Of a stretch of DNA of 64,000 bases, positions 50,903 through 61,072 are shown one piece after another. The position numbers and the translations under genes are program-made. Each line of letters starts with the position of its first letter. The first letter of the stretch is position 1. This DNA is from Achromobacter anxifer (lineage in GTDB: Bacteria; Pseudomonadota; Gammaproteobacteria; Burkholderiales; Burkholderiaceae_B), in the NCBI RefSeq assembly GCF_903652925.1, contig NZ_CAHLAR010000013.1, positions 1 to 64,000 of the forward strand, written 5' to 3'. The notes beneath the pieces are model-generated. The model saw only the letters and a program-made list of their open reading frames with translations. It made no database searches and was not told the DNA's origin.

Positions 50903-52120
50903 TCAGGCGGGCGCGCCGCCGCTGCCGAACGCCTCGGCGTGGATGCGCTCGTCCGGCACGCCCAGGCCGGTCAGCGCGGCGCGCTGCGCGCGCATGAAGC
51001 CCGCCGGGCCGCACAGGTAGTAATCCGCGTCGGGCACGATGACCTGGTCGCGGATGGCCAGCAGGTCGACCCGGCCGGCATGGTCGTAGTCGCGCCCGGG
51101 CTGGTCGGCATGGCCGATCTCCTCGTAGAACACCGCCTTGCGCACGTTCCCGCGTTCAGCGGCGATGCTGTTGACGTGCTCCTTCATGGCATGGACCGAG
51201 CTGTTGCGGCAGCCGTGCACGAAGCGGATCTGGCGTTCGTCGTTCAGGCCCACCAGATGGTTCAGGATGGACACCATGGGCGTCAGGCCCACGCCGCCGC
51301 TCAGCAACACCACCGGCGCATTGCCTTCCTCGCGCAGATGGAAGTCGCCCTGGGGCGGCGCCACGTCGATCACCCCGCCCTCTTCCAGGCGGTCGTGAAG
51401 CGCGTTGGACACGCGGCCGGCCGGCGTATCGGCGCCGCCCGCCTCGCGCTTGACGGAGATGCGCAGGCGGTCCTGGCCCGGCGCGTCGGACAAGCTGTAT
51501 TGGCGCGGCTGCATCAGGCCCAACTCGGGCACGAACACGCGCACCGACACGTACTGGCCGGGCCGGTAGGCCGGCACCGCGCCGCCGTCGGCCGGCGCCA
51601 GGTAGAACGACGTGATCTCGGCGCTTTCGCGCTGCTTGCCGACCACGCGGAACGCGCGCCAGCCCGTCCAGCCGCCCGGCTTGGCGGCCGACTCGGCGTA
51701 CAGGCGCGCCTCTTCCGCAATCAGCAGATCGGCCAGCTGGCCATAGGCCGCGGCCCAGGCGTCCACCAGCTCGTCGGTGGCGGCCTCACCCAGCACTTCC
51801 TTGATGGAAGCCAGCAGATGCTTGCCCACGATCTGGTAATGCTCGGGCCGGATGCCCAGGCTGACGTGCTTGTGCACGATGCGCGTCACGACCGGCATCA
51901 GCACCGAGGGATCGTCGATGTGCTCGGCATAGGCCGCCACCGCGCCGGCCAGCGCCTGCTGCTGCTCGCCGCCCGCCTGGTGGCCCTGATTGAAGACATG
52001 CTTGAGCTCGGGGTTGTGCTGGAACATGCGGGCATAGAAATGCTTGGTCAGCGCGACGCCATGCGTCTTGAGAACGGGGGCCGTGCCCTTGACCAGGGTG
52101 CGGATTTGGGGACTCAACAT
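50903..52120 (-). CDS. hmp: flavohaemoprotein (nitric oxide dioxygenase)
   Basis: 405 residues: globin domain with proximal His85 (VHKHVSLGI), then FAD domain (RQYSLSDAPG) and NAD domain (VVLLSGGVGLTPMVSIL, YLCGPAGFM). It oxidises NO to nitrate with O2 and NADH, detoxifying NO made by nirK. The start MLSPQIRTLVKGT is the family form. An NsrR-like box lies 41 bases upstream. Confidence 0.95.
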   Translation of the reverse strand: MLSPQIRTLVKGTAPVLKTHGVALTKHFYARMFQHNPELKHVFNQGHQAGGEQQQALAGAVAAYAEHIDDPSVLMPVVTRIVHKHVSLGIRPEHYQIVGKHLLASIKEVLGEAATDELVDAWAAAYGQLADLLIAEEARLYAESAAKPGGWTGWRAFRVVGKQRESAEITSFYLAPADGGAVPAYRPGQYVSVRVFVPELGLMQPRQYSLSDAPGQDRLRISVKREAGGADTPAGRVSNALHDRLEEGGVIDVAPPQGDFHLREEGNAPVVLLSGGVGLTPMVSILNHLVGLNDERQIRFVHGCRNSSVHAMKEHVNSIAAERGNVRKAVFYEEIGHADQPGRDYDHAGRVDLLAIRDQVIVPDADYYLCGPAGFMRAQRAALTGLGVPDERIHAEAFGSGGAPA

Positions 52121-52160
52121 CTACTGCTCCTTGTGGCGCGACCTGGGGGCCGCGATTAAA

Positions 52161-52179
52161 CATGCATTTATAATACATC
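52161..52179. promoter_or_regulatory. NsrR-binding box upstream of hmp
   Basis: CATGCATTTATAATACATC matches the published NsrR inverted repeat (GATGYATTT-N-AAATRCATC) apart from about two positions. It lies 41 bases before the hmp ATG and in the region shared with the divergent yqeY-like gene, consistent with NsrR repression of the hmp-nsrR operon. Confidence 0.75.
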
Positions 52180-52273
52180 TTTAAAGCGGCCCTACAAAAC
52201 GAGATGGCGCGCGCCTGCGCGCCGCCGGTTTAAACTGCTTGTTTGCCGCAACACCCACCACAAAGGTTTACCG

Positions 52274-52735
52274 ATGAGCACTGCTACGCTCAAGACCCGT
52301 CTCTCCGATTCCGTCAAGGACGCGATGCGCGCCAAGGCCGCCGAGCGCCTGGCCACGCTGCGCTTCCTGCTGGCCGCCGTCAAGCAGAAGGAAGTCGACG
52401 AACGCCGCGACCTGAGCGACGCCGAGATCACGGCCATCATCGAAAAGCAGGTCAAACAGCGCCGCGAGTCCATCGCCGCGTTTGAACAGGCCGGCCGCAC
52501 CGAAACCGCCGCACAGGAAAAGGCCGAACTGGTCGTGCTGCAGGAGTTCCTGCCGCAGGCCGCGACGCCCGAGGAAGTCTCGGCCGCCATCGACGCCGCG
52601 CTGGCCGAAGTGGCCGCCCAGGGCGTGACCGGCGCGCCCGCCATGGGCAAGGTCATGGCCCTGCTCAAGCAGGCCTTGGCCGGCCGCGCCGACATGACGG
52701 CGCTGTCCCAGCAAGTGAAGTCGCGCTTGGCCTGA
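52274..52735 (+). CDS. GatB/YqeY domain protein
   Basis: 153-residue YqeY-family protein, the helical domain shared with the tail of GatB and thought to interact with tRNA. MSTATLKTRLSDSVKDAMRAKAAERLATLRFLLAAVKQKE is the typical opening (quoted only in part as landmark: LATLRFLLAAVKQKE). In many proteobacteria it lies between rpsU and dnaG; here neither is adjacent. Divergent from hmp. Confidence 0.85.
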   Translation: MSTATLKTRLSDSVKDAMRAKAAERLATLRFLLAAVKQKEVDERRDLSDAEITAIIEKQVKQRRESIAAFEQAGRTETAAQEKAELVVLQEFLPQAATPEEVSAAIDAALAEVAAQGVTGAPAMGKVMALLKQALAGRADMTALSQQVKSRLA

Positions 52736-52830
52736 TCTGATTCAGGCCTGATCCGGGCCGGGTCGACTCCTGGCCGGGCCTGTTCTTGACCGGGCCTACC
52801 TACGGCCGGACCTGAGTCCAGGCCGCATCC
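52736..52830. repeat. degenerate ~16-bp tandem repeat after the yqeY-like gene
   Basis: About six diverged units of a 16-base motif resembling CTCCTGGCCGGGCCTG begin right after the stop. Units differ by several substitutions, more than in the arrays at 1387 and 34647. The array fills the gap to the convergent dinB gene. Confidence 0.6.
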
Positions 52831-52897
52831 GGCCCCAGCCCGCCCCTGCCGCTTTCCCGGCCGGGGGCCGGCGCAGCCCCCAGCCCTCCCATTCCGC

Positions 52898-53977
52898 TCA
52901 GAATGCTCCCCCGAACAGATCGGGCTGGCGCGTCTGTTCCTGCGGGTCGGCGAAGTTGCTCATCCCCACCCCCGCCAACCGGTACAAGGTCTCCGTCGGC
53001 AGGTCCACGCGCTCGCACAACAGGCGGGCGACGGCGGCCAGTTCCGCCGCCGATCCGGGCGGATTCAGGCTGGTCTGGCTGCGGGTCAGGATGCGGAAAC
53101 GGTCTGTTTTCAGCTTGAGCACGACGGTGCGGCCCAGCGCGCCTTTTTTCAACGCCTGGTCCCACACCTTTTCCGCCATGCGGTCCAGCGCCTCTCCTAC
53201 CGAGTCCAGGCGGACGTCGCGCGAGAACGTGGTTTCGGACGACACCTGCTGCAAGGGCTGGTCGGTCTGCACCTCGCGCTCGTCGATGCCGCGCGCCAGC
53301 TCGTACAGCCGCCGGCCGTAACGGCCGAAGTAGTGCTCCAGCTCCTGGGCGCTGTGCGTGGCCAGGTCGCCCACGGTGTGGATGCCCAGCTGCTCCAGGC
53401 GCGCCTGCGTCACCTTGCCCACGCCCGGCACCTTGCGCACCGGCAGGGGCTCAAGAAAGGCCAGCACCTTGGCGGGCCGGACCACGAACAGGCCGTCCGG
53501 CTTGTTCCAGTCGGACGCGATCTTGGCCAGGAACTTGTTGGGCGCGACGCCGGCCGACGCCGTCAGCCCGGTTTCCTCGCGGATCTGCTGCCGGATCACC
53601 TGCGCGACCTCGGTGGCCGACGGCAAGCCCAGCTTGTTGACGGTGACGTCGAGATAGGCCTCGTCCAGCGACAAGGGCTCGATCATGTCCGTGTGGCGGG
53701 CGAAGATCTGCCTGACCTGGCGCGAGACCTCGCGGTAGCGGTTGAAATCCGGCGGAATGTAGATCGCGTGCGGGCACAGGCGTTCGGCCCGGGCCGCGGA
53801 CATGGCCGAATGGATGCCGAAGCGCCGCGCCTCGTAGGAGGCGGCGCACACCACGGAGCGCGGCCCGGTCCAGGCCACGACTACCGGTTTGCCGCGCAAA
53901 TCCGGGTTGTCGCGCTGTTCGACGGACGCGTAGAACGCGTCCATGTCCACATGCACGATCTTGCGTAATTCAATCAT
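52898..53977 (-). CDS. dinB: DNA polymerase IV (Y family)
   Basis: 359-residue translesion polymerase. Catalytic motifs VDMDAFYASVE and SLDEAYLDVT carry the acidic residues, and VPGVGKVTQARLEQLGI is the HhH region. The tail YRLAGVGMSNF and a short C-terminal QPDLFGGAF resembling the beta-clamp binding consensus (QLDLF-like) are present. No LexA box was found upstream. Confidence 0.93.
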   Translation of the reverse strand: MIELRKIVHVDMDAFYASVEQRDNPDLRGKPVVVAWTGPRSVVCAASYEARRFGIHSAMSAARAERLCPHAIYIPPDFNRYREVSRQVRQIFARHTDMIEPLSLDEAYLDVTVNKLGLPSATEVAQVIRQQIREETGLTASAGVAPNKFLAKIASDWNKPDGLFVVRPAKVLAFLEPLPVRKVPGVGKVTQARLEQLGIHTVGDLATHSAQELEHYFGRYGRRLYELARGIDEREVQTDQPLQQVSSETTFSRDVRLDSVGEALDRMAEKVWDQALKKGALGRTVVLKLKTDRFRILTRSQTSLNPPGSAAELAAVARLLCERVDLPTETLYRLAGVGMSNFADPQEQTRQPDLFGGAF

Positions 53978-54082
53978 GGCGGGGAAAGATCATCCTGCGG
54001 CCATTCACGGTAAGAAGCCCCGTGGCAAAACCTATATTATGACCGCCGACAACCGACTTTTCATTCCTGCCCGCAACGGTCC

Positions 54083-54505
54083 ATGACTGCCTCCGCTCCC
54101 GCCCAAACCGACTACTTCGGCCTGACCATTCCCTTCATGCATTTCATCGGCCTGGTGCCCGAAAGCATCGCGCCGGCCTATGCCCGCACCACCCTGCCCT
54201 GGCGCGCCGACCTGACCAACAGCCGCGGCGACGTGCATGGCGGCACGCTGATGAGCGTGCTGGACTTCACGCTCAGCGCCGCCGCCCGCGGCTCGGCCGA
54301 CGGCCAGGAGGGCATGGCCACCATCGACATGAACACGTCGTTCCTGTCGCCCGGCACGGGCGACCTGGTGATCGAGGCGCGCTGCCTGCGCCGCGGCGCT
54401 TCCATCGCCTTCTGCGAGGGCGAAGTCCGGCGCGCCGACGGCGAGCTGGTGGCGCGCGCCACCGCCACGTTCAAGATCATCCGCCGCCGTCCGGGCAGCG
54501 ACTGA
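54083..54505 (+). CDS. PaaI-family hotdog thioesterase
   Basis: 140-residue single hotdog domain, with [25 protein letters not shown] as the active-site helix (Asp/Asn and Gly-rich HGG). It hydrolyses acyl-CoA thioesters, often phenylacetyl-type. ATG preceded by a TATATT-like -10 region. Flanked by dinB (divergent) and a lipoprotein gene (convergent), so no operon partner. Confidence 0.82.
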   Translation: MTASAPAQTDYFGLTIPFMHFIGLVPESIAPAYARTTLPWRADLTNSRGDVHGGTLMSVLDFTLSAAARGSADGQEGMATIDMNTSFLSPGTGDLVIEARCLRRGASIAFCEGEVRRADGELVARATATFKIIRRRPGSD

Positions 54506-54537
54506 TCCGGCCAGGGCGCCAGTCCGGCGCCCGCGCC

Positions 54538-54993
54538 TCAGTTGGGCAGGTCGCGCGACGGCTTGACCGGCGGACGCGGATCCAGCGGCATGTAGCTGCT
54601 GCACGACACCAGGCCGTAATAGACGGCATCCTGCATCGCGCGCATCGCGGCCGCGTCCCAGGTGCCCTTGCCCCACACCACGATGCGCACATCGGTGGAT
54701 TTGGGTCCGTTCGCCTTCAGATCGACGCGCGTCATTTCGTTGTCGCTATAGGGCGCCAGCACCTGCACCACGCCGGACTGGGCGCTTTCATTCAGGTTGG
54801 CCACCACGCGGTAGGCGTTGTCGGTGCTGCGCAGGCAGTAATTGGCCTGCCGGATCGCCGTGTCGTAGGCATCCTTGAAGCTCACCGGGGCCTTGAATTC
54901 GCTGTGCGGCGACGAGCTGCCGGACGAAATGCCCAGCGAGCAGCCCGCCAACCCCAGGGCCAGCGCCGAAGCCGCAACCAGTTTGCTGTACAT
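54538..54993 (-). CDS. conserved lipoprotein of unknown function
   Basis: 151 residues. Signal peptide with lipobox ALGLAGC (Cys18) and a serine-rich linker (SSGSSS), then a compact domain with Cys pairs (YCLRS and VSCSSYM). GGAG precedes the ATG at 54993; the longer frame upstream is the IclR promoter region. It resembles small Alcaligenaceae envelope lipoproteins of unknown role; no function is proposed. Confidence 0.75.
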   Translation of the reverse strand: MYSKLVAASALALGLAGCSLGISSGSSSPHSEFKAPVSFKDAYDTAIRQANYCLRSTDNAYRVVANLNESAQSGVVQVLAPYSDNEMTRVDLKANGPKSTDVRIVVWGKGTWDAAAMRAMQDAVYYGLVSCSSYMPLDPRPPVKPSRDLPN

Positions 54994-55060
54994 GTGTATC
55001 TCCAGATCAATGCCCGCGATTATCCCGCATATCCGTGGCGCGCGATAAGCGCCTGGACGC

Positions 55061-55876
55061 TCACATGATTCCGATGCGGTATTCCAGGTTCTTGACCAGG
55101 GTACGCAGGCGCGGGCCCAGCGTCTCGTAGACGTGCTTTTCATCCAGGTTGTCCGCCGGGATCGTCACGTTGAAAGCCAGCGGCAGGTCATTGGAGCGGT
55201 AGCGCATCGGCACGGCGATGCCGCACAGTTCGGCGCGCCAATCCTTGCTGACCACGCAGAAGCCGTGCTCGGCGATGGCGTCGAACGCCGGCTGCAGCGA
55301 CGGGCCGAAACGCTCCCATTCCTCAGGCAGTTCCTCGGCCAGGCGGCCGCAGATCAGCTCGCGTTCGTCCGGCGTCTGCGCATACAGCAGCGCGCGCCCG
55401 GTGGCGGTGCGCAGCAGAGGACGGGCTGAGCCGATGTCCGGGCGCGACGCGTTCGACGCGCCGTCGTGCACCGTTTCCACGTAGACCACCTGCAGCCGGT
55501 CGCGGATGGCCATGGATACCGGTCCCTTGGCGTAACGGGCCAGTTCGACCATGTCATGCGCCGCCAGCTGCCGCAGCGTCAGGTGCACCAGCAGGGGGTA
55601 GCCCAGCGTCAGCACGGCCGGCCCCAGCGAGTACTTGCCGGTGCGTTCGTCGCGCCGCAGATAACCCAGCCCCACCAGCGTAAACGTCAGCCGCGACACC
55701 GTCGGGCGCGTCAGGCCGAGCATTTCGGAGATTTCCTTGTTGCCCAGCTGCGGTTCGGCGGCGGAAAAACACTTGAGCACGTCCAGCCCGTTGGAAAGCG
55801 TGGAGGCGAATCGCGGGTGCGCTTCCAGCGAGGCGCGGGATTCGAGTTCGTAGTGAAGCGGCGTTTTTGAGTGCAT
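55061..55876 (-). CDS. IclR-family transcriptional regulator
   Basis: 271 residues with N-terminal winged HTH (LGNKEISEMLGLTRPTVSRLTFTLVGLGYLRR) and a C-terminal effector domain ending RIGIM. IclR proteins control aromatic or small-acid catabolism and uptake. It is divergent from the metallophosphatase gene over a 108-base AT-rich region, so it probably regulates that gene and the following Bug receptor gene. Confidence 0.86.
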   Translation of the reverse strand: MHSKTPLHYELESRASLEAHPRFASTLSNGLDVLKCFSAAEPQLGNKEISEMLGLTRPTVSRLTFTLVGLGYLRRDERTGKYSLGPAVLTLGYPLLVHLTLRQLAAHDMVELARYAKGPVSMAIRDRLQVVYVETVHDGASNASRPDIGSARPLLRTATGRALLYAQTPDERELICGRLAEELPEEWERFGPSLQPAFDAIAEHGFCVVSKDWRAELCGIAVPMRYRSNDLPLAFNVTIPADNLDEKHVYETLGPRLRTLVKNLEYRIGIM

Positions 55877-55984
55877 GGCGGCCTAAGGATTCGGAGCATT
55901 GACAGTATATCGCCGCCCGAAATACAAACATTCCGTTCACTATAAACATATGAATTCCATTTATTGAAATTAAAAGAACCTCCC

Positions 55985-58057
55985 ATGACGAATCAACGCT
56001 TTTCGCGCCAGCCTCTCGGCGCCCGCCTTTTCAGCTTCGCGGTCGTGGCCGACACGCATGTCAATGAATCCGAAGACAGCTGCGCCTCGCCCTTCGCCAC
56101 CAACGCCCGCGCCAACGCCCGGGCGCGCCACGTCTTCGCCGACATCGCCCGGCTCGATCCGGCCCCCGCCTTCGCCATCCACCTGGGCGACATCGTCCAC
56201 CCGGTGCCGAGCATGCCGTCGTTCGACGAGGCCGCCGACCGCTTCAAGGCCATCGCCGGCCAGATCGACATGCCGTTGCATCTGGTGCCCGGCAACCATG
56301 ACGTCGGCGACAAGCGCATCGACTGGATGCCGGCGGACATCGTCTGCGACGACTACCTGGACAAGTACCGCCAGGTATTCGGCCCGGACTATTACGCGGT
56401 GGACCATGGCGGCGCCCGCTTCCTGTTCCTGAACTCGCTGCTGTTCAATTCGGGCCTGGCAGCCGATGCCGCGCAACGCGCCTGGATCGACGAACAGCTG
56501 GCCGGCGCCCCCGGCCGCGTGTTCGTGTCGCTGCACTACCCGCCCTATCTGCATGACGCCGGGGAACGCGGCTCCTACGACAACATCGACGAACCCGGCC
56601 GCGGCTGGCTGCTGTCGCGCCTGGCCGATCCCCGCGTGGAGGCCGTGTTCGCCGGCCACGTCCACAACTTCTGGTACGACGTCATCGGCCAGGCGGAGAT
56701 CTACATGCTGCCGTCGACCGCGTTCCTGCGGCACGACTTTTCCGAGTTCTACCGCGTGCCGCCGGCCGACGAGTTCGGCCGCGGCGACGTCGAGAAATTC
56801 GGCTACTTCATCGTCGACGTCCATGAACAGGGACACGTGGCCAAGCTGATCCGCACGCACGGCGCCATGCGCCGCGAAGCCGAAAGCGGCGAGCCGGCGG
56901 CGCGCACGCTGCCCACCGTCCACACCAAGACCTCCGCCTGCGACGGGATCGCGGTGGAAATGCGCCACCCCTGGGCCGAGATCGTCGAGATCCCCTGCAC
57001 CGGCGGCGTGCAGGAGTTCGGCCGCAAGCTCGCGCGCAACGACTACCCGCTGATGTCCATGTGGGAGATGGGGCTGCGCACCCTCAAGATCCCGGTCCAG
57101 GACCTGCGCGACGAGCAGACGCTGCGCCGCGCCCGCCTGATGTCGGACGTCGGCCATCGTTTCGTGCTGACCTCGCTGGGCCTGCCCGGTGCGCAGATGC
57201 TGGCGCAGGCGCGCCAACATGGCGTGAACATCGCCGCCATCGAGATCAACCTGAATGCGCAGGCCCTGCAGGAAGCGGGCGCGGCGCTGCGGGGCCTGCG
57301 CGAACACACGGACGCCCGGCTCATCTATTGCAAGATCCGCACCGGCGACGACGACGCCCATTACGACGGCAAGCACTACAGCCACTTCGTCAACACCGGG
57401 CTGCGCGCCGCCGAACTGGAGACGGCGCAATCCGCCTTGCTGCCGCACTTCGCGCAGAAAAACCTGGACGGCATCACGGTGCGCCTGGACTGGGGCGCGG
57501 ACCTCGTCGCCACGCACCAGCTGCTGGCCATGCGGGCGCGGGATTGGGGCGTGAGCGTGAACGTGGGCGTGAAGCTGGCCGACCGCCTGGCCGCGGCGAA
57601 CAGCGACGACACCGCGATCGCTGCGCTGGTCGCCGAAGCCTGCCTGGCGGCCCGGACCACCAACGCGGTCAGCTATTCCTTCGACACCTACATGGACGTG
57701 GACCGCGGCTACTTCCCGCGCAACGGTCTGATCGACCGCCGTTACGACCCGCGGCCGGCGGGGCTGGCGCTGGCGGCGCTGAACGCGCTGTTCGAAGGCC
57801 GCGAGACGGGCTCCGGATCGATCGAGCGCATCGCAGGCGAAGCCGGCGCGCGCCTGAGCCGCTACCAGTCTGGCGGCCAGACCTACGAACTCGCCTACGG
57901 ACCCGCCGCGGCGCTGCGGCGCCAGGTCGAGGCCGGCGCCTTCAAACGGGTCATTGATTTGCCCGCCCAGCGCGTCCTGGAGGGACGCGACGGCTGGACG
58001 GACTACGCCCGCCAGCATCTGCCCGAACAGGCGCTGCTGCTCATCCACCGCGGCTGA
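55985..58057 (+). CDS. two-domain protein: metallophosphoesterase fused to an unassigned domain
   Basis: 690 residues. Residues ~15-300 are a calcineurin-like phosphoesterase: ADTHVN (Asp23, His25), HLGDIVH, PGNHDVGD, LHYPPYLH and FAGHVHNFWYD supply the two-metal ligands. The remaining ~390 residues have no motif I recognise; repeated beta-strand then loop pattern with KIRTGDDDAHYDGKHY and SYSFDTYMDVDRGYFP suggests a barrel-type enzyme. ATG 55985 is preferred over a TTG 21 bases earlier. It precedes a Bug receptor gene, 26 bases away. Confidence 0.7.
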   Translation: MTNQRFSRQPLGARLFSFAVVADTHVNESEDSCASPFATNARANARARHVFADIARLDPAPAFAIHLGDIVHPVPSMPSFDEAADRFKAIAGQIDMPLHLVPGNHDVGDKRIDWMPADIVCDDYLDKYRQVFGPDYYAVDHGGARFLFLNSLLFNSGLAADAAQRAWIDEQLAGAPGRVFVSLHYPPYLHDAGERGSYDNIDEPGRGWLLSRLADPRVEAVFAGHVHNFWYDVIGQAEIYMLPSTAFLRHDFSEFYRVPPADEFGRGDVEKFGYFIVDVHEQGHVAKLIRTHGAMRREAESGEPAARTLPTVHTKTSACDGIAVEMRHPWAEIVEIPCTGGVQEFGRKLARNDYPLMSMWEMGLRTLKIPVQDLRDEQTLRRARLMSDVGHRFVLTSLGLPGAQMLAQARQHGVNIAAIEINLNAQALQEAGAALRGLREHTDARLIYCKIRTGDDDAHYDGKHYSHFVNTGLRAAELETAQSALLPHFAQKNLDGITVRLDWGADLVATHQLLAMRARDWGVSVNVGVKLADRLAAANSDDTAIAALVAEACLAARTTNAVSYSFDTYMDVDRGYFPRNGLIDRRYDPRPAGLALAALNALFEGRETGSGSIERIAGEAGARLSRYQSGGQTYELAYGPAAALRRQVEAGAFKRVIDLPAQRVLEGRDGWTDYARQHLPEQALLLIHRG

Positions 58058-58083
58058 CCCCAGCCACTGCACAGGAGTCCTCC

Positions 58084-59049
58084 ATGCTTCGATACGCCAT
58101 GAAACTCGCGGGCCTGCTGGCCGCCGCCTGCCTGCCCTTCCACGCCCAGGCGCAGACCTATCCCGACAAGCCCGTGCGCCTCATCGTCGCCTATACGCCG
58201 GGCGGCGCCACCGACGTCATCGCGCGCATCCTGGCGGCCAAGCTGACGGCCAATTGGGGGCAGCAGGTCATCGTGGAGAACAAGTCCGGGGCCGGCGGCA
58301 TGATAGGCGCCGAGCAGGTCGTCAACGCCAAGCCCGACGGCTACACCCTGCTGCTGGCCTATACGCCGGAGGTCTCCATCAACAAGCTGGTCTACAAGCA
58401 GATGCGCTACGACCCCTTGAAGGACCTGCAGCCCATTGCCCTGGTCGCCGACGCGCCGCTGGTGCTGGTCAGCGGCCCCAAGCTGCCCGCCACCACCTAT
58501 GCCGACCTCAAGCGCCTGGGCGCGCAGGCCCCGCTGGTCTACGGCTCGCCTGGCACGGGCGGCCAGCAGCACCTGGCGGGCGAACTGCTGCGCGTGCGCT
58601 CCGGCATGAACCTGACGCACGTGCCCTATCGCGGCACGGGCCTGGCCGTGGCCGACCTGGTGGGCGGACAGATCGACATCTTCTTCGCCACCGCGCCGGC
58701 CATCATCGGCCAGATCGGCGCCGGCAAGCTGCACCCGCTGTTCATCGCCGGGCCGCGGCGTCAGGACATCCTGCCATCGACGCCGACGGCGCAGGAGGTG
58801 GGACTGGACGACTTCGACATTTCCAACTGGTTCGGCCTGTTCGGCCCCGCCGGCATGCCGCCCGCGCTGGTGGACCGCATTTCCAGGGACACGGCCCAGG
58901 CGCTGCAAAGCGCCGAAGTGAAAGACAAGCTGCAGGGCCAGGGCCTGGCCGTCGCCTACAAGCCGCCGCAGGAATTCAAGGCCTACATCGGCGCGGAAAT
59001 GGCCAAGTACGCCGCCATCGTCAAAGCCACCGGACTGGAGCCCCAGTAG
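58084..59049 (+). CDS. Bug-family periplasmic receptor (tripartite tricarboxylate type)
   Basis: 321 residues with a signal peptide ending near Ala23 (AQA) and the Bug opening TYPDKPVRLIVAYTPGGATD. Bug/TctC receptors bind carboxylates or aromatic acids and serve TctAB permeases, often orphaned in this group. No permease gene is beside it. Linkage to IclR and the phosphoesterase fusion suggests uptake of a phosphorylated or cyclic acid; this is inference. Confidence 0.88.
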   Translation: MLRYAMKLAGLLAAACLPFHAQAQTYPDKPVRLIVAYTPGGATDVIARILAAKLTANWGQQVIVENKSGAGGMIGAEQVVNAKPDGYTLLLAYTPEVSINKLVYKQMRYDPLKDLQPIALVADAPLVLVSGPKLPATTYADLKRLGAQAPLVYGSPGTGGQQHLAGELLRVRSGMNLTHVPYRGTGLAVADLVGGQIDIFFATAPAIIGQIGAGKLHPLFIAGPRRQDILPSTPTAQEVGLDDFDISNWFGLFGPAGMPPALVDRISRDTAQALQSAEVKDKLQGQGLAVAYKPPQEFKAYIGAEMAKYAAIVKATGLEPQ

Positions 59050-59155
59050 GCGCGGCGCGGGCGGTTCGACACCGCCAGCGCCGCTATGGCATTATCGACG
59101 GACCACCTGGCGGCCCGCCCCAAGCGGCGGCCGCGGCAACCTCGGAGGTCCTCCC

Positions 59156-61072
59156 TTGTTCTCATTCCTCACGCGCACCGTCCTGGCCGCCGGCATCGTC
59201 GGCGCATCGCTAGGCGCCAGCGCCGCGCAACCGCCGCGCGCCTACCCCCTCAAGGATTTCTTCCGCAACCCCGAACGGGGCTTTTTCCGCCTGGCCGACG
59301 ACGGCCAGACCCTGGGTTTCATGCAGCCCACCAGCGTGGACGGCAAGCCGGCCCGCATGAACATCTATGTGCAGCCGCTGCAAGGCAGCACGCCGGTGGG
59401 CGCGCCGCGCCAGCTGACCAGCGAGAGCGCCCGCGACATCAGCAACTTCTTCTGGAAGGGCGCCGACGTGGTGCTCTATCAGAAAGACTTCGGCGGCGAC
59501 GAGAACTTCCACGTGCTGGCCGTGAACGCCAAGACCGGCAAGATCACCGACCTGACGCCCTATGAAGGCGTGCGCGCCGGCATCGAGGACGACCTGGAAG
59601 ACGATCCCGACCACGTTCTCATCAGCCACAACCAGCGCAACCCCGAGGTCTTCGACGTCTACCGCGTCAACGTCCATACGGGCGACGCGGTGCTGGTGGC
59701 GCAGAACCCGGGCAATATCGTCGGCTGGCAGACCGACCACGCCGGCAAGGTGCGCGCCGCCGTCGCCAGCGACGGCCTGAACACCACCCTGCTCTACCGC
59801 GACGACGAATCGTCCGAGTTCCGCCCGCTGGTCACCACCGACTACCGCACCAGCGTGAGCCCGGCGTTCTTCACCTTCGACGACAAGAAGTTCTACGCCC
59901 TGTCCAACCGCGGACGCGACAAGCTGTCGCTGGTGGTCATCGACCCCGCCAAGCCCGAGGCCGAGGAAGAGATCTTCACTCCCGACACGGTCGACCTGGA
60001 CTCGGCGGGATATTCGCGCAAGCGCCGCGTGCTGACGGTGGCCGCCTACCAGACCGACAGGCCGCAGTACAAGTTCTTCGACGCGCAGACCGAGACCCTC
60101 TTCAAGAAGCTGTCGGCCAAGCTCGCCGGCTACGACTTCGCCATCCAGGGCTCCAACCGCAATGAAGACAAGTTCATCGTCGCCGCCTACAACGACCGCA
60201 CGCCGGGCTCGCGCTACATCTACGACGCCACTGCCGACACGCTGAGCAAGCTGGCCGACATCAACCCGGCCATTCCCGAAGCCGACATGTCGCGCGTGCA
60301 GCCCATCAGCTACCAGACGCGCGACGGCCTGACCGTGCATGGCTACCTGACGCTGCCCGCCGGCCGCGATCCCAAGAACCTGCCTTGCATTGTCAATCCG
60401 CACGGCGGCCCCTGGGCGCGCGACGGCTGGGGCTACAACCCCGAGGTGCAGTTCCTGGCCAACCGCGGCTACTGCGTGCTGCAGATGAACTTCCGCGGCT
60501 CCACCGGCTACGGCCGCGCCTTCTGGGAAGCCAGCTTCGGCCAGTGGGGCCTGAAGATGCAGGACGACATCACCGACGGCGTCCAGTGGCTGATCGGCCA
60601 GGGCATCGCCGACCCCAAGCGCATCGGCATCTACGGCGCCAGCTACGGCGGCTATGCCACGCTGGCCGGCGTGACGTTCACGCCCGACCTCTACGCGGCC
60701 GCGGTGGACTACGTGGGGGTGTCCAACCTGTTCACCTTCATGAAGTCGATTCCGCCCTACTGGAAGCCCATGCTGGACAAGATGCAGGACATGGTCGGCG
60801 ACCCCGTGCGCGACCGCGAACGCCTGGCCGCGACCTCGCCCGCGCTGCATGCGGACAAGATCAAGACGCCGCTGTTCGTGGCCCAGGGCGCCAAGGATCC
60901 GCGCGTCAACAAGGACGAGAGCGACCAGATGGTCAAGGCGCTGCGCGCGCGCGGCGTCGAGGTCGAATACATGGTCAAGGACAACGAGGGCCACGGCTTC
61001 CACAACGACGAGAACAAGTTCGAGTTCTACGAAGCCATGGAGAAGTTCCTGAAGGAACACCTCAAGCCCTAG
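59156..61072 (+). CDS. secreted S9-family serine peptidase (prolyl-oligopeptidase fold)
   Basis: 638 residues with a signal peptide (cleaved near residue 23), an N-terminal beta-propeller, and an alpha/beta hydrolase. The nucleophile Ser496 is in GASYGGYA, with Asp near 580 (GAKDPRVN) and His612 ([10 protein letters not shown]). It is like acylaminoacyl peptidases. Start is a TTG at 59156 with GGAGG seven bases upstream. It overlaps the 3' end of the convergent diguanylate cyclase gene by 11 bases. Confidence 0.88.
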   Translation: MFSFLTRTVLAAGIVGASLGASAAQPPRAYPLKDFFRNPERGFFRLADDGQTLGFMQPTSVDGKPARMNIYVQPLQGSTPVGAPRQLTSESARDISNFFWKGADVVLYQKDFGGDENFHVLAVNAKTGKITDLTPYEGVRAGIEDDLEDDPDHVLISHNQRNPEVFDVYRVNVHTGDAVLVAQNPGNIVGWQTDHAGKVRAAVASDGLNTTLLYRDDESSEFRPLVTTDYRTSVSPAFFTFDDKKFYALSNRGRDKLSLVVIDPAKPEAEEEIFTPDTVDLDSAGYSRKRRVLTVAAYQTDRPQYKFFDAQTETLFKKLSAKLAGYDFAIQGSNRNEDKFIVAAYNDRTPGSRYIYDATADTLSKLADINPAIPEADMSRVQPISYQTRDGLTVHGYLTLPAGRDPKNLPCIVNPHGGPWARDGWGYNPEVQFLANRGYCVLQMNFRGSTGYGRAFWEASFGQWGLKMQDDITDGVQWLIGQGIADPKRIGIYGASYGGYATLAGVTFTPDLYAAAVDYVGVSNLFTFMKSIPPYWKPMLDKMQDMVGDPVRDRERLAATSPALHADKIKTPLFVAQGAKDPRVNKDESDQMVKALRARGVEVEYMVKDNEGHGFHNDENKFEFYEAMEKFLKEHLKP

